Below, piece by piece: positions 17,870 through 25,043 of a stretch of DNA of 64,000 nucleotides. Under the pieces are notes generated by a model. That model saw nothing but the letters and a program-made list of their open reading frames with translations. It made no database searches and was not told the origin of the DNA. The stretch comes from Clostridiales bacterium (GTDB lineage Bacteria > Bacillota > Clostridia > Christensenellales > Pumilibacteraceae): the NCBI GenBank assembly GCA_022508485.1, contig JAFLVD010000001.1, forward strand, positions 124,001 to 188,000, read 5' to 3'. A program made the position numbers and the translations under genes. The number at the start of each line of letters is the position of its first letter. Position 1 is the stretch's first letter.

Positions 17870-17895
17870 TTGCGATTGTAGAATAATTTAATATA

Positions 17896-18492
17896 TTACT
17901 TTTTTGTCGATTTTTTGATAGGAACCTTTTTGGTAGACTTTGCCTTAGGCGCGGCGGCCTCGGGTTCGGTCTCGACGGGCTCGCTCGCAGGCGCGTCCTC
18001 GGCTACTGCGGCGGTTTCTTCGACTGCGGGTGCCGCGGCTTCTACGGGAGTCTCGACGGTATCGGCGATAGGCTCGGGCTCGTTTTCGGGCGCGGCAAGC
18101 GTGTCGCTTACCTCTTCCGCGTTTTCTTCCGCAGGCTCTGCCGCTTCGGGCGATTCGACGTGAGAAAGAACCTGATAAAGCGCCTGGATATCGAATACCA
18201 TAGTGGTTTTATTGTCGCCGACGCCGGTTTCGATAACCATTTCCTTGTCCGCAGGCGATACCTGACGAATCTCTACGATGGTGCCTATTACGCCGCCGAC
18301 GGTTTTTATTAAATCGCCGGGTTTAAGCGAATTGTGAAGCTCGTTTGCCTCTTTGGCGCGTTTTTTGTTTGTGAACATAGGCACAACCAAAAGCACGACT
18401 ACGAGCACAACCAAAAGCGCAACAAATATCCAAATGGTACCGGAAGGTTGATTTCCGCCCTCTTCGGCGGCGAGTAACGAAATTGGAAGCAT
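17896..18492 (-). CDS. yajC: Preprotein translocase subunit YajC with long acidic tail
   Basis: Accessory subunit of the SecDF-YajC complex. The first about 100 residues are a normal YajC: an N-terminal transmembrane segment, the KRAKE.. NELHNSLKPGD motif, and IKTVGGVIGTIVEI. Residues about 115-180 are an Ala/Glu/Pro-rich low-complexity tail, ending in a Lys-rich segment (KSTKKVPIKKSTKK). Most YajC proteins stop near 90-110 residues, so this one is nearly doubled by the tail. The position beside secDF supports the call. Start supported by AAGGAG before the ATG. Confidence 0.93.
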   Translation of the reverse strand: MLPISLLAAEEGGNQPSGTIWIFVALLVVLVVVLLVVPMFTNKKRAKEANELHNSLKPGDLIKTVGGVIGTIVEIRQVSPADKEMVIETGVGDNKTTMVFDIQALYQVLSHVESPEAAEPAEENAEEVSDTLAAPENEPEPIADTVETPVEAAAPAVEETAAVAEDAPASEPVETEPEAAAPKAKSTKKVPIKKSTKK

Positions 18493-18579
18493 TATTTACT
18501 CCTTACTGATTTTCTATTGCAATCTCGCAACGCGGAAGGCTTAAAGCACATACCGACAATCGCCATACTGCGCTTATTT

Positions 18580-18608
18580 ATTATAGCACGTTAATAAAAA
18601 AATTGCAA
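18580..18608 (-). promoter_or_regulatory. Predicted sigma-A promoter of yajC
   Basis: TTGCAA, 17-bp spacer, TATAAT on the minus strand, about 90 bp upstream of the yajC ATG. Confidence 0.75.
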
Positions 18609-18638
18609 CAGAAAAATCAAACGAAGGATAAAAAATTG

Positions 18639-19391
18639 TTATTTTTTTGACTTATTTTCGACTTTATCCGACGTTTTTGCGTCGAATATACCTATAAGCC
18701 TGCCCGAAACCTCTTTATTTGATATTCCGCCGGCAATTATAAGCTCGAGCGGTGCGAGGTCGATTAGGCAGTACATAAGCTCGGCAAAGTCGAGAGAGCC
18801 GATATCGAGCTTGTCGTTTTTAAGCGTACCACGCAGTCTGTATTTGCCTCCGTCCTCGTATACCGTCAGCTTGTTAATTTTGGGGTTGACCGCGCTTATC
18901 AAAAAACGAAGAAGCTCGTTATACGTTTCGTCGTCGTGAAGGTACATTCCGTTAACTTTGGTAAGGTTGCAAATTTCAAGCCAACGCTCTTTTAGCTCGC
19001 CGAGCATAAAGTCGAACACGCCGTCGAGCGCCATTCCGTCCGTAACGGTCAGCTTTTTGCGAAGCAGCTTATGCTCGTTTTCCCTGTCGAATGCAACGAG
19101 TGTGTGCAGCAGCATTTCGTACCGAAGCTCGGAAAGATTGATATTTAGATTGCGTTTAATAAAGTCGAACTTTATAACGACGGCGTACATTTCCACCAGA
19201 CATTCCTTAACAGCGTCTATCATAAGGTCGCGACTGTTATCCTCGCAGCCGAAACAGCAATAGTAGCGCTTCCCCAGTCTGTCTACTGCGGCGACTGCGG
19301 AACAGCTCTCGAGTTTGTTTTTCATTATATCTTCTATGGAGTACAACCAATCCGCATATCTCTCGTTGACACTCACAGTCAATTGATACAT
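18639..19391 (-). CDS. YtxC-like putative sporulation protein
   Basis: A 250-residue soluble protein without clear catalytic motifs. The layout (an N-terminal part around NLSELRYEMLLHTLV, then a central region ending in DDETYNELLRFLISAVNPKINKLTVYEDGGKYRL) resembles the YtxC family, which has an E/D-YNEFI-like segment followed by a PKID-VH-like strand. That match is from memory of the family, so the call is tentative. I use the ATG at 19391, with GGGAG 6 nt upstream. The C-terminus is Lys-rich. Alternative: an unrelated hypothetical protein. Confidence 0.5.
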   Translation of the reverse strand: MYQLTVSVNERYADWLYSIEDIMKNKLESCSAVAAVDRLGKRYYCCFGCEDNSRDLMIDAVKECLVEMYAVVIKFDFIKRNLNINLSELRYEMLLHTLVAFDRENEHKLLRKKLTVTDGMALDGVFDFMLGELKERWLEICNLTKVNGMYLHDDETYNELLRFLISAVNPKINKLTVYEDGGKYRLRGTLKNDKLDIGSLDFAELMYCLIDLAPLELIIAGGISNKEVSGRLIGIFDAKTSDKVENKSKK

Positions 19392-19452
19392 ACTTTTCTC
19401 CCAAGAGTATTTTATGAAGTGAATGCCGATTTTACGCACGGTATGGAAATTT

Positions 19453-19481
19453 ATTAAATTTTGCGCGGTAAACAATATCAA
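19453..19481 (-). promoter_or_regulatory. Candidate promoter for the YtxC-like gene
   Basis: TTGATA, 17-bp spacer, TTTAAT on the minus strand, about 60 bp upstream of the ATG at 19391. The intergenic stretch 19392-19629 is otherwise AT-rich with no gene seen. Confidence 0.45.
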
Positions 19482-19584
19482 GGAATCCGCATATATTAAC
19501 AAGAGGAATACTCCGTTTACAAGTTTCGCCCAAAAACTATTTAAACCGCATAAAAAATTTATTGAAATAATTGGTGTAAAAAGG

Positions 19585-19613
19585 TTGATTTTTTTCTTTT
19601 CGTTTGCTATTAT
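19585..19613 (+). promoter_or_regulatory. Promoter of the tRNA-Val/Cys/Leu cluster
   Basis: TTGATT, 17-bp spacer, TATTAT on the plus strand; the -10 box ends 16 bp before tRNA-Val. Confidence 0.7.
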
Positions 19614-19629
19614 AAAAAGGCACCGTTGT

Positions 19630-19705
19630 GGGAGCATAGCTCAGCTGGGAGAGCATCTGCCTTACAAGCAGGGGGTCACAGGTTCGAGCCCTGTTGTTCC
19701 CACCA
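19630..19705 (+). tRNA. tRNA-Val (anticodon TAC)
   Basis: Full cloverleaf: acceptor GGGAGCA / TGTTCCC (one G-T pair), D-arm GCTCAGCTGGGAGAGC, anticodon loop CTTACAA with TAC, T-loop GGTTCGAGCC, and an encoded CCA end. Confidence 0.97.
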
Positions 19706-19710
19706 CATTC

Positions 19711-19784
19711 GGCACCATAGCCAAGCGGTAAGGCAGAGGCCTGCAAAGCCTTAACCCCCGGTTCAAGTCCGGGTGGTGCCTCCA
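19711..19784 (+). tRNA. tRNA-Cys (anticodon GCA)
   Basis: Acceptor GGCACCA / TGGTGCC, D-arm with GCGGTAAGGC, anticodon loop CTGCAAA with GCA, T-loop GGTTCAAGTCC, discriminator T and encoded CCA. Five bases after tRNA-Val. Confidence 0.97.
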
Positions 19785-19852
19785 AAAAAGCGCTGCGGAG
19801 GACTCCAAAGCGCTTTATCTATACAAAAGATAATTTATTTCCGCACGTATTT

Positions 19853-19939
19853 GCCGCTGTGGCGGAATAGGCAGACGCAAGGGACTTAAAATCCCTCGGG
19901 GGAAACTCCGTATCGGTTCAAGTCCGATCAGCGGCACCA
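19853..19939 (+). tRNA. tRNA-Leu (anticodon TAA)
   Basis: Acceptor GCCGCTG / CAGCGGC, anticodon loop CTTAAAA with TAA, a long variable arm (CTCGGGGGAAACTCCG region) as expected of class II tRNAs, T-loop GGTTCAAGTCC and encoded CCA. Its last 19 nt begin a 103-nt repeat that recurs 182 bp downstream. Confidence 0.96.
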
Positions 19940-20023
19940 GCAACAGAAAAACGCCCTTGCGGCGTTTTTTTGTTGATAAGCAAATCGGACTTGAACCCGA
20001 ATGGGCGTGAGCGTTAAAAAAAC
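19921..20023 (+). repeat. Direct repeat copy 1: tRNA-Leu 3' end plus terminator plus inverted T-arm
   Basis: A 103-nt unit consisting of the last 19 nt of tRNA-Leu, the terminator, and a segment holding a 14-nt reverse complement of the tRNA T-arm (19984-19997 pairs with 19915-19928). It is about 94% identical to copy 2 at 20103-20205 by eye. Confidence 0.85.
19941..19975 (+). terminator. Terminator of the tRNA cluster
   Basis: CAACAGAAAAACGCC, a CTTGC loop, then GGCG and T7 with GTTG: a strong stem with a T-run just after tRNA-Leu. Confidence 0.9.
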
Positions 20024-20042
20024 ATGCTGGTGGCATGTTTTT
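20018..20042. repeat. Hairpin between the repeat copies
   Basis: A 10-bp perfect stem AAAAACATGC / GCATGTTTTT with a 5-nt loop; terminator-like on both strands. Confidence 0.7.
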
Positions 20043-20075
20043 AGCGAACGCGCGAGCGGCTACGCCGCGAAGCGA

Positions 20076-20099
20076 ACGGATTGCATTTATGCAATCCGT
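20076..20099. repeat. Second hairpin between the repeat copies
   Basis: A 10-bp perfect stem ACGGATTGCA / TGCAATCCGT with a 4-nt loop, directly before repeat copy 2; no T-run. Confidence 0.7.
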
Positions 20100-20102
20100 G
20101 CC

Positions 20103-20205
20103 AGTCCAATCAGCGGCACCAGCAACAGAAAAACGCCCTTGCGGCGTTTTTTTTGTTGGTAAGCAATCGGACTTGAACCCGAATGGGCGTGAGTGTTAAT
20201 AAAAC
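20103..20205 (+). repeat. Direct repeat copy 2 (orphan tRNA-Leu 3' end and terminator)
   Basis: Repeats 19921-20023 with small changes: CCGATC to CCAATC, T7 to T8, and a few single-base differences. It contains an orphan tRNA 3' end (AGTCCAATCAGCGGCACCA) without the rest of a tRNA. The stretch from 19940 to 20254 holds only these repeats and hairpins; no gene is seen. Confidence 0.85.
20123..20158 (+). terminator. Duplicated terminator in repeat copy 2
   Basis: Same stem as the tRNA terminator (AAAAACGCC / GGCG with T8). Confidence 0.8.
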
Positions 20206-20254
20206 AGCGTGGTGCAAAGTTTTGTTTATTATATTACCGTTAAATCTCTTGCTA

Positions 20255-20284
20255 TTGACAAAACGGCGGAGGGCGTGATACAAT
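20255..20284 (+). promoter_or_regulatory. Promoter of the leucine-rich-repeat/SGNH pair
   Basis: TTGACA, 18-bp spacer, TACAAT on the plus strand, 28 bp before the ATG at 20312. Confidence 0.7.
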
Positions 20285-20311
20285 TTATAAAACTTGTAAT
20301 GAGGAAACACT

Positions 20312-21091
20312 ATGGGATCGTTTTGTAGGTATTGCGGAAGATACGTGTTCGACACACCGTTTTGTCCTTACTGCGGTGCGAGGCAAGGATATTTTGCGCC
20401 GCATCCGCCCTCTTATTCTTCGTCGCCTTCGATTACTTTGGGATTTGAACGGCTGTCGGACGGTACGCTTTCCGTTCGCAGTCTTGTGGATAAAAACGCA
20501 ACGGATATCGTTATTCCCGAAGGCGTAACCGTTATCGAAAAAAATGCGTTTATAGAAACGAACATAAAAAGCGTTACTTTTCCGAGCACGCTTAAAAAAA
20601 TAGGGGAATTCGCTTTTTACCACTGCAGCAATCTTATAAGCGTTACACTCAATAAAGGACTTGAAATTATAGAAGAATATGCTTTTACCGGATGTCCGAT
20701 ATCCAAAATAGATATTCCCGATTCGGTTAAGCAAATCGAACAAAACGCTTTTTGCAACTGCCCTAAACTAAGTGACGTCAATATATCATCGTGCAACTCC
20801 GCCTTGACGTATTTGGGTGATGCTGCTTTTAACACTTGTACTTCCCTTACCTCTTTTACCTTCCCAAAAAGCTTCGGTCGGCTCGGTTCGTGGACTTTTG
20901 CTCACTGTTCAAGCTTAAAATCGCTCTCTTACTTTTGCAGGCTATACAATTATCAAAGCGGATATCGCGCTTTTGACGATTGCGATAACCTATCAATCGT
21001 CATTGTTTGCAACGAGGAAATCGACTATTATACAGACCTGTTAAAAAGTGATTTTCCGCCGAAAACAACTATTATAAGGCGCTCATATTAA
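20312..21091 (+). CDS. Zinc-ribbon BspA-type leucine-rich-repeat protein
   Basis: A 259-residue protein with no signal peptide. Residues 5-22 form a double CxxC zinc ribbon (CRYC...CPYC). After a Pro/Ser-rich linker come about five LRR_5/BspA-type repeats: IPEGVTVIEKNAF, FPSTLKKIGEFAF, LNKGLEIIEEYAF, IPDSVKQIEQNAF and later degenerate ones. Such repeats usually mediate binding; the zinc ribbon and lack of an export signal suggest a cytosolic role, which is unknown. GAGG precedes the ATG. First plus-strand gene after the tRNA repeat region; possibly acquired. Confidence 0.85.
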   Translation: MGSFCRYCGRYVFDTPFCPYCGARQGYFAPHPPSYSSSPSITLGFERLSDGTLSVRSLVDKNATDIVIPEGVTVIEKNAFIETNIKSVTFPSTLKKIGEFAFYHCSNLISVTLNKGLEIIEEYAFTGCPISKIDIPDSVKQIEQNAFCNCPKLSDVNISSCNSALTYLGDAAFNTCTSLTSFTFPKSFGRLGSWTFAHCSSLKSLSYFCRLYNYQSGYRAFDDCDNLSIVIVCNEEIDYYTDLLKSDFPPKTTIIRRSY

Positions 21092-21103
21092 ATATTGCAT
21101 TAA

Positions 21104-22018
21104 ATGGAAAAAACCGTTAAAAAACTTTTAATCGCCGCGCCGCCTAAAAAGACGTCATATTTGCAGGGCGAAATGTTTAATCCGCAGGGGATTATTGTTA
21201 ACGCCGAGCACGACGACGGAACCGTCGCCGAAAACGTCGGTTTTACCGTTATAACAAATTCTCCCCTTCACCCTAACGACGCAGCGGCGGTAATCGAGTA
21301 CGGCGGCGCAAAAGCGGAAATCAAAATAAAGGTGCGGTGGCTCGGCAATGTAAAAAAATACTGCGTTTCCGCCGCTGGCTGCGACAAAAAAAGCCCGCTG
21401 AAAGATAAAACGTATCTTTTTCTCGGCTCGTCGGTTACGGTCGGCAGCGGTCCCACCCACGACTCAATGGCGGACTATATCGCAAAAAGAAACGGCTGCA
21501 ACATAATTAAAGTTGCCGTGAGCGGCACCACGCTTGCGGATACAAATTACAGAAGCTACGTCCGCCGTTTGGATAAGTACATTAAATCAAAAGACCGCGC
21601 ACCGCGCCTCGACGCGTTTATATGCCAGCTTTCAACCAACGATTCAAACATTCCCGAATTGTTCGGAAGCATCACGTCGCGCGAACAAAAGGACAAAACC
21701 GCTTTCGATAAAAGCACCACGCTCGGCGCGATCGAATATATCGTCGCCACGGTAAAAGAAACATGGGACTGCGATATTCTCTTTTACACAAACTCCTATT
21801 TCGATAAACCGCAGTACGCTAAAATGGTTGACGCGCTTACGGTTTTGTCCGAAAAATGGGGTTTTACGATTATCGACCTATATAACGACAGAGAGTTTAA
21901 CGACATATCGAATAAACAGCGCGAGCTGTATATGCACGACGATATTCACCCTACTCGCGCCGGCTATCGCGATTGGTGGACGCCTAAATTCGAAGAAGCG
22001 TTAAAAAAGCTGTTATGA
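21104..22018 (+). CDS. SGNH/GDSL-family hydrolase with N-terminal Ig-like domain
   Basis: A 304-residue putative esterase. Residues about 10-80 read like a bacterial Ig-like (Big) domain (KKTSYLQGEMFNPQGI). The catalytic domain follows: block I GSSVT with Ser110, a Gly in VSGTT, Asn in LSTND, and Asp/His in DDIHPT, which together match SGNH blocks. No signal peptide is seen, so it is predicted to be intracellular; the substrate is unknown. It starts 12 bp after the upstream stop without a clear Shine-Dalgarno, so it is probably coupled to the leucine-rich-repeat gene. Confidence 0.85.
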   Translation: MEKTVKKLLIAAPPKKTSYLQGEMFNPQGIIVNAEHDDGTVAENVGFTVITNSPLHPNDAAAVIEYGGAKAEIKIKVRWLGNVKKYCVSAAGCDKKSPLKDKTYLFLGSSVTVGSGPTHDSMADYIAKRNGCNIIKVAVSGTTLADTNYRSYVRRLDKYIKSKDRAPRLDAFICQLSTNDSNIPELFGSITSREQKDKTAFDKSTTLGAIEYIVATVKETWDCDILFYTNSYFDKPQYAKMVDALTVLSEKWGFTIIDLYNDREFNDISNKQRELYMHDDIHPTRAGYRDWWTPKFEEALKKLL

Positions 22019-22020
22019 CA

Positions 22021-22051
22021 AAAAAGCACCGAATATGAATCGGTGCTTTTT
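22021..22051 (+). terminator. Bidirectional terminator between SGNH gene and flavoprotein gene
   Basis: A 12-bp perfect stem AAAAAGCACCGA / TCGGTGCTTTTT with a 7-nt loop; it serves the converging genes on both strands. Confidence 0.9.
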
Positions 22052-22070
22052 AATTGAATAAAACTTATCG

Positions 22071-22979
22071 TTACTTCTTTTCGGCGCGGCGTTTATCGTT
22101 TATTATATCGAGCGCGGCCGGATCGATTACGGTTATCCCCTCTTCCTTAGCGATTTTAACCATTTGCGTAAGCGCCGCTTTTAGGAATATGCGCGGAATC
22201 TTTACGAGCTTGGCGCACGCTTCATCGGTAAACGTAACCTCAGGGTCGATACGCTTAGCGGCATAAATGACCGAATTAACGTCGCCGTCCTTTGCCGGAA
22301 TTTTTTCGGGGAACGGCTTTTTAAACGCCGAGCACCAGAAGTTAGTGCTGTCGCGGTAGCCGTAGTCGACGGGCACGGGCGGAAAGTTTTTGGCGGTTAC
22401 GCCGTTCACGATGGAATCGTAGTATTTTTGCTTCATTAAAATCTTATCGATATACAATATGAAATGCGCGCCGAATTTGCTTGTAATTCCGTTAAAATTG
22501 CGGTACGGCGGCTCGTATCCTTCCAGAGAGCCCGGCTTATCGTTAAACGCGTCCTCGAGATCGGACGCCCATGTGCACTCGAAAACCTGGAACGCTTCCT
22601 TTACGACGAGCGGACGGTCGCCTTCCGCCTGACCTTTTTCGAGCGTAAAGATACAGTTCTTCATCTTCTCGTCGGTTGTGTCGCCGGGAAACCCGAGCCG
22701 AACGGCCTCGCGAAAATACTTTTTGTCGTCGGGAATAAAGTTGAGCGAAACCTTACTTCCGCGCAAAATATTTTGGCAGGTATTCGAGCTGTTGCGGCAT
22801 TCCAAAATCATAGCGTACTGTTCCTTGCCTGCTATATAGTACGGAAAGCACAGCGAGTACGCGCCGAGATTGGTCTGTCCGTTTTCGGAAACCGTCCCGA
22901 TAAGAATGGTAGGCATCGGGAAAAACGCCGACGTCTGATAAAAGTTATCTACGATTCGTAAGTCCTTGAATGAGCTCAT
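22071..22979 (-). CDS. Flavin reductase-like FMN-binding protein with PCP_red-like tail
   Basis: A 302-residue protein. The first about 190 residues read as a split-barrel flavin reductase-like domain (PMPTILIGTVSENGQTNLGAYSLCFPYYI, then NTCQNI and KVSLNFIP). The last about 55 residues (FTDEACAKLVKIPRIFLKAALTQMV.. AKEEGIT) resemble the PCP_red domain, named from light-independent protochlorophyllide reductase but also found in non-photosynthetic proteins. Function unknown; a redox role is likely. I choose the second ATG (22979), because GGAG lies 6 nt before it and abuts the first ATG. Confidence 0.7.
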   Translation of the reverse strand: MSSFKDLRIVDNFYQTSAFFPMPTILIGTVSENGQTNLGAYSLCFPYYIAGKEQYAMILECRNSSNTCQNILRGSKVSLNFIPDDKKYFREAVRLGFPGDTTDEKMKNCIFTLEKGQAEGDRPLVVKEAFQVFECTWASDLEDAFNDKPGSLEGYEPPYRNFNGITSKFGAHFILYIDKILMKQKYYDSIVNGVTAKNFPPVPVDYGYRDSTNFWCSAFKKPFPEKIPAKDGDVNSVIYAAKRIDPEVTFTDEACAKLVKIPRIFLKAALTQMVKIAKEEGITVIDPAALDIINDKRRAEKK

Positions 22980-23002
22980 GAGCATCTCCGTTTTTTTGTG
23001 TC

Positions 23003-23031
23003 ATTTTACCACAAATATTTCGTTCAGTCAA
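23003..23031 (-). promoter_or_regulatory. Promoter of the flavin reductase-like gene
   Basis: TTGACT, 17-bp spacer, TAAAAT on the minus strand, 23 bp before the ATG at 22979. Confidence 0.7.
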
Positions 23032-23056
23032 TGCGGATTGAAAAAAATTTCAATCA

Positions 23057-23090
23057 AAATGCCTGCCGAATACAAATTCGACAAGCATTT
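23057..23090 (-). terminator. Terminator after the flavodoxin gene
   Basis: A 14-bp stem AAATGCTTGTCGAA / TTCGGCAGGCATTT (two G-U pairs), 6-nt loop, then TTTGATTG and a later T-run on the minus strand. Confidence 0.6.
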
Positions 23091-23113
23091 ACATTTTTAT
23101 TACTACAAGATAA

Positions 23114-23590
23114 TTACAGTCCGAGTTCCTTTACCCAGTCTTTAATATCGGCGTCGGACATTGCGTTAAGAAGCTTACCTGTTTTCCACTTTAATCCTTT
23201 AATAAAGGCATGAAGCACGGCGTCCGCCTTTTCTATACCGGTGCTGCCGCTTGTAGCAAAGCAGACAAGCGTCTTTCCCGTAAAGTCGTAGCTTTCGAGG
23301 AAGGTCTTAATGATGTTGGGCGCAACATACCACCAGATAGGAAAGCCTATAAAAACGGTGTCGTAGCTCGCCATGTTGTGAACGCCGCCTGCAATTTCGG
23401 GACGGAACGCAAAATCGCGCATCTCGACGCTCGAGCGGCTGTTTCTGTCGTTCCAATCGAGGTCGGCGTCCGTATACGGAGTTTTAGGCTCAATCTTATA
23501 CAAGTCCGCATTCGCGGCGGCGGCAAGTCGCTTTGCGGCGTCCTCGGTTACACCGCTGCACGAAAAGTATGCAACTAATGTCTTACTCAT
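23114..23590 (-). CDS. Flavodoxin
   Basis: A 158-residue flavodoxin-like FMN protein (Flavodoxin_4 type). The phosphate-binding loop is near the N-terminus (AYFSCSGVTEDAA), followed by GFPIWWYVAPNIIKTFLES and CFATSGSTGIEKA, both typical of this subfamily in gut Clostridia. It probably transfers electrons or reduces quinone/flavin substrates; the partner is unknown. GGAGG precedes the ATG. It is the last gene of the M19-purB-flavodoxin unit. Confidence 0.9.
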   Translation of the reverse strand: MSKTLVAYFSCSGVTEDAAKRLAAAANADLYKIEPKTPYTDADLDWNDRNSRSSVEMRDFAFRPEIAGGVHNMASYDTVFIGFPIWWYVAPNIIKTFLESYDFTGKTLVCFATSGSTGIEKADAVLHAFIKGLKWKTGKLLNAMSDADIKDWVKELGL

Positions 23591-23615
23591 AATATTTATT
23601 CCTCCAAACAGTTAT

Positions 23616-25043
23616 TTACACATTGATTTCCGGCATAGGCTCGGACGAATCGTCGCCCGAAAGCAGCGGATCGATGTACTCGGACAAAAAGTCCTCAACC
23701 TGGACGGCGGCCCTTCCTATAAAGTTTTCGGGCGCAAGAATGCCGTCTATCTTGTCCGCGATTGCGGCGAACGTTTTGTCGCCCTTTATGCGAGAAATAA
23801 GATCGTTCGGCTCGCCGCGCTGCTTAACGGCTTTCGCGCTTTCCATAGAATGTACCCTTATCGCTTCGTGAAGCTGCTGACGGCTTCCGCCAGCCTTAAC
23901 GCACTCCATGATAATTTCCTCGGTGGCCATAAACGGCAATTCCTCGCCTATCCTTTTTGCGATAACCTTTTCGTAAACCGCCATGTTGTCGGTAACGTTA
24001 ATATAGAGATTAAGCACGCCGTCGAGCGCCAAAAACGCCTGCGGAATGGATAAACGCTTATTTGCGCTGTCGTCTAACGTGCGCTCAAACCACTGCGTGG
24101 ACGAAGTAACGGCCTCGTTAAACGTGAGCGATTCCACAAAGCGCGCGAGCGCGCAAATTCTCTCACAGCGCATTGGGTTGCGCTTATACGCCATTGCCGA
24201 CGAGCCGATTTGAGATTTTTCGAACGGCTCTTCCACTTCTTTAAACGACTGCATAATGCGCATATCGTTTGCAAACTTGTACGCGCTCTGTGCAATCTGC
24301 GACAAAAGCGATACGACCTGGTAGTCGAACTTGCGCGTATAGGTTTGTCCGCTGACCGCAAAAACCGCGGAAAAGCCCATTTTTTCTACGACCTTCTTTT
24401 CGAGCTTACGCACCTTGTCGTGGTCGCCGTCGAAAAGCGCCAAAAAGCTCGCCTGCGTGCCTGTCGTTCCCTTAACGCCGCGCAGCTTGTAGTTTTTAAG
24501 AAGATGCTCTAAATCGATATAATCGAGGTAGAGGTCGTAAAGCCAAAGCGTTGCACGCTTTCCGAGCGTAGTAAGCTGCGCCGGTTGAAGGTGGGTATAT
24601 CCGAGCACGGGAAGATTTGCGTACTTACGTGCAAAATCGGACAGCTTCTTCATAACGACGCGCATCTTTTTTTCAACGATATTAAGCGCGTTGTGTATCT
24701 GGATAAGCTCGGCGTTGTCGGTAACAAAACAGCTTGTCGCGCCGAGATGAATTATAGGCTCTGCCGATTTGGCTTGTGCGCCGTACGCATGAACGTGCGC
24801 CATAACGTCGTGCCGCACCTTTTTTTCCTCGGCTTCGGCATACTCGTAATTTATATCGTCGGCGTATTTTTTCATTTCGGCAATCTGCTTGTCCGTAATG
24901 TTAAGCCCCAGCTCTTTTTCGGACTCGGCAAGAGCAATCCAAAGCTTACGCCAAAGCCTGAACTTGGCGTCGTCAGAAAACACCTCTGCCATTTTTCTGT
25001 CGGCATAGCGAGTTATAAGCGGATTTTCATAGATATCTTTCAT
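23616..25043 (-). CDS. purB: Adenylosuccinate lyase
   Basis: Cleaves SAICAR and adenylosuccinate to release fumarate in purine synthesis. 475 residues; the signature SSAMAYKRNPMR of the fumarase/aspartase superfamily is clear, along with HDVMAHVHA and GATSCFVTDNAELI. The length matches the eukaryote-like PurB subfamily common in Clostridia. GAGGAG lies before the ATG. It overlaps the upstream M19 gene by 17 bp. Confidence 0.96.
   Translation of the reverse strand: MKDIYENPLITRYADRKMAEVFSDDAKFRLWRKLWIALAESEKELGLNITDKQIAEMKKYADDINYEYAEAEEKKVRHDVMAHVHAYGAQAKSAEPIIHLGATSCFVTDNAELIQIHNALNIVEKKMRVVMKKLSDFARKYANLPVLGYTHLQPAQLTTLGKRATLWLYDLYLDYIDLEHLLKNYKLRGVKGTTGTQASFLALFDGDHDKVRKLEKKVVEKMGFSAVFAVSGQTYTRKFDYQVVSLLSQIAQSAYKFANDMRIMQSFKEVEEPFEKSQIGSSAMAYKRNPMRCERICALARFVESLTFNEAVTSSTQWFERTLDDSANKRLSIPQAFLALDGVLNLYINVTDNMAVYEKVIAKRIGEELPFMATEEIIMECVKAGGSRQQLHEAIRVHSMESAKAVKQRGEPNDLISRIKGDKTFAAIADKIDGILAPENFIGRAAVQVEDFLSEYIDPLLSGDDSSEPMPEINV

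Noticed and set aside
19423..19731. An open frame across tRNA-Val and the tRNA promoter
   Set aside because: It runs through two tRNAs and the promoter; not a protein gene.
20103..20121. A fourth tRNA gene
   Set aside because: Only the 3' 19 nt of tRNA-Leu are present; no D-arm or anticodon arm upstream.
19921..20205. CRISPR array
   Set aside because: Only two long copies beginning in a tRNA and containing a terminator; no short regular repeats and no cas genes.
19815..20355. Minus-strand frames across tRNA-Leu and the repeats
   Set aside because: Artefacts of tRNA and repeat sequence; no motif or ribosome-binding site.
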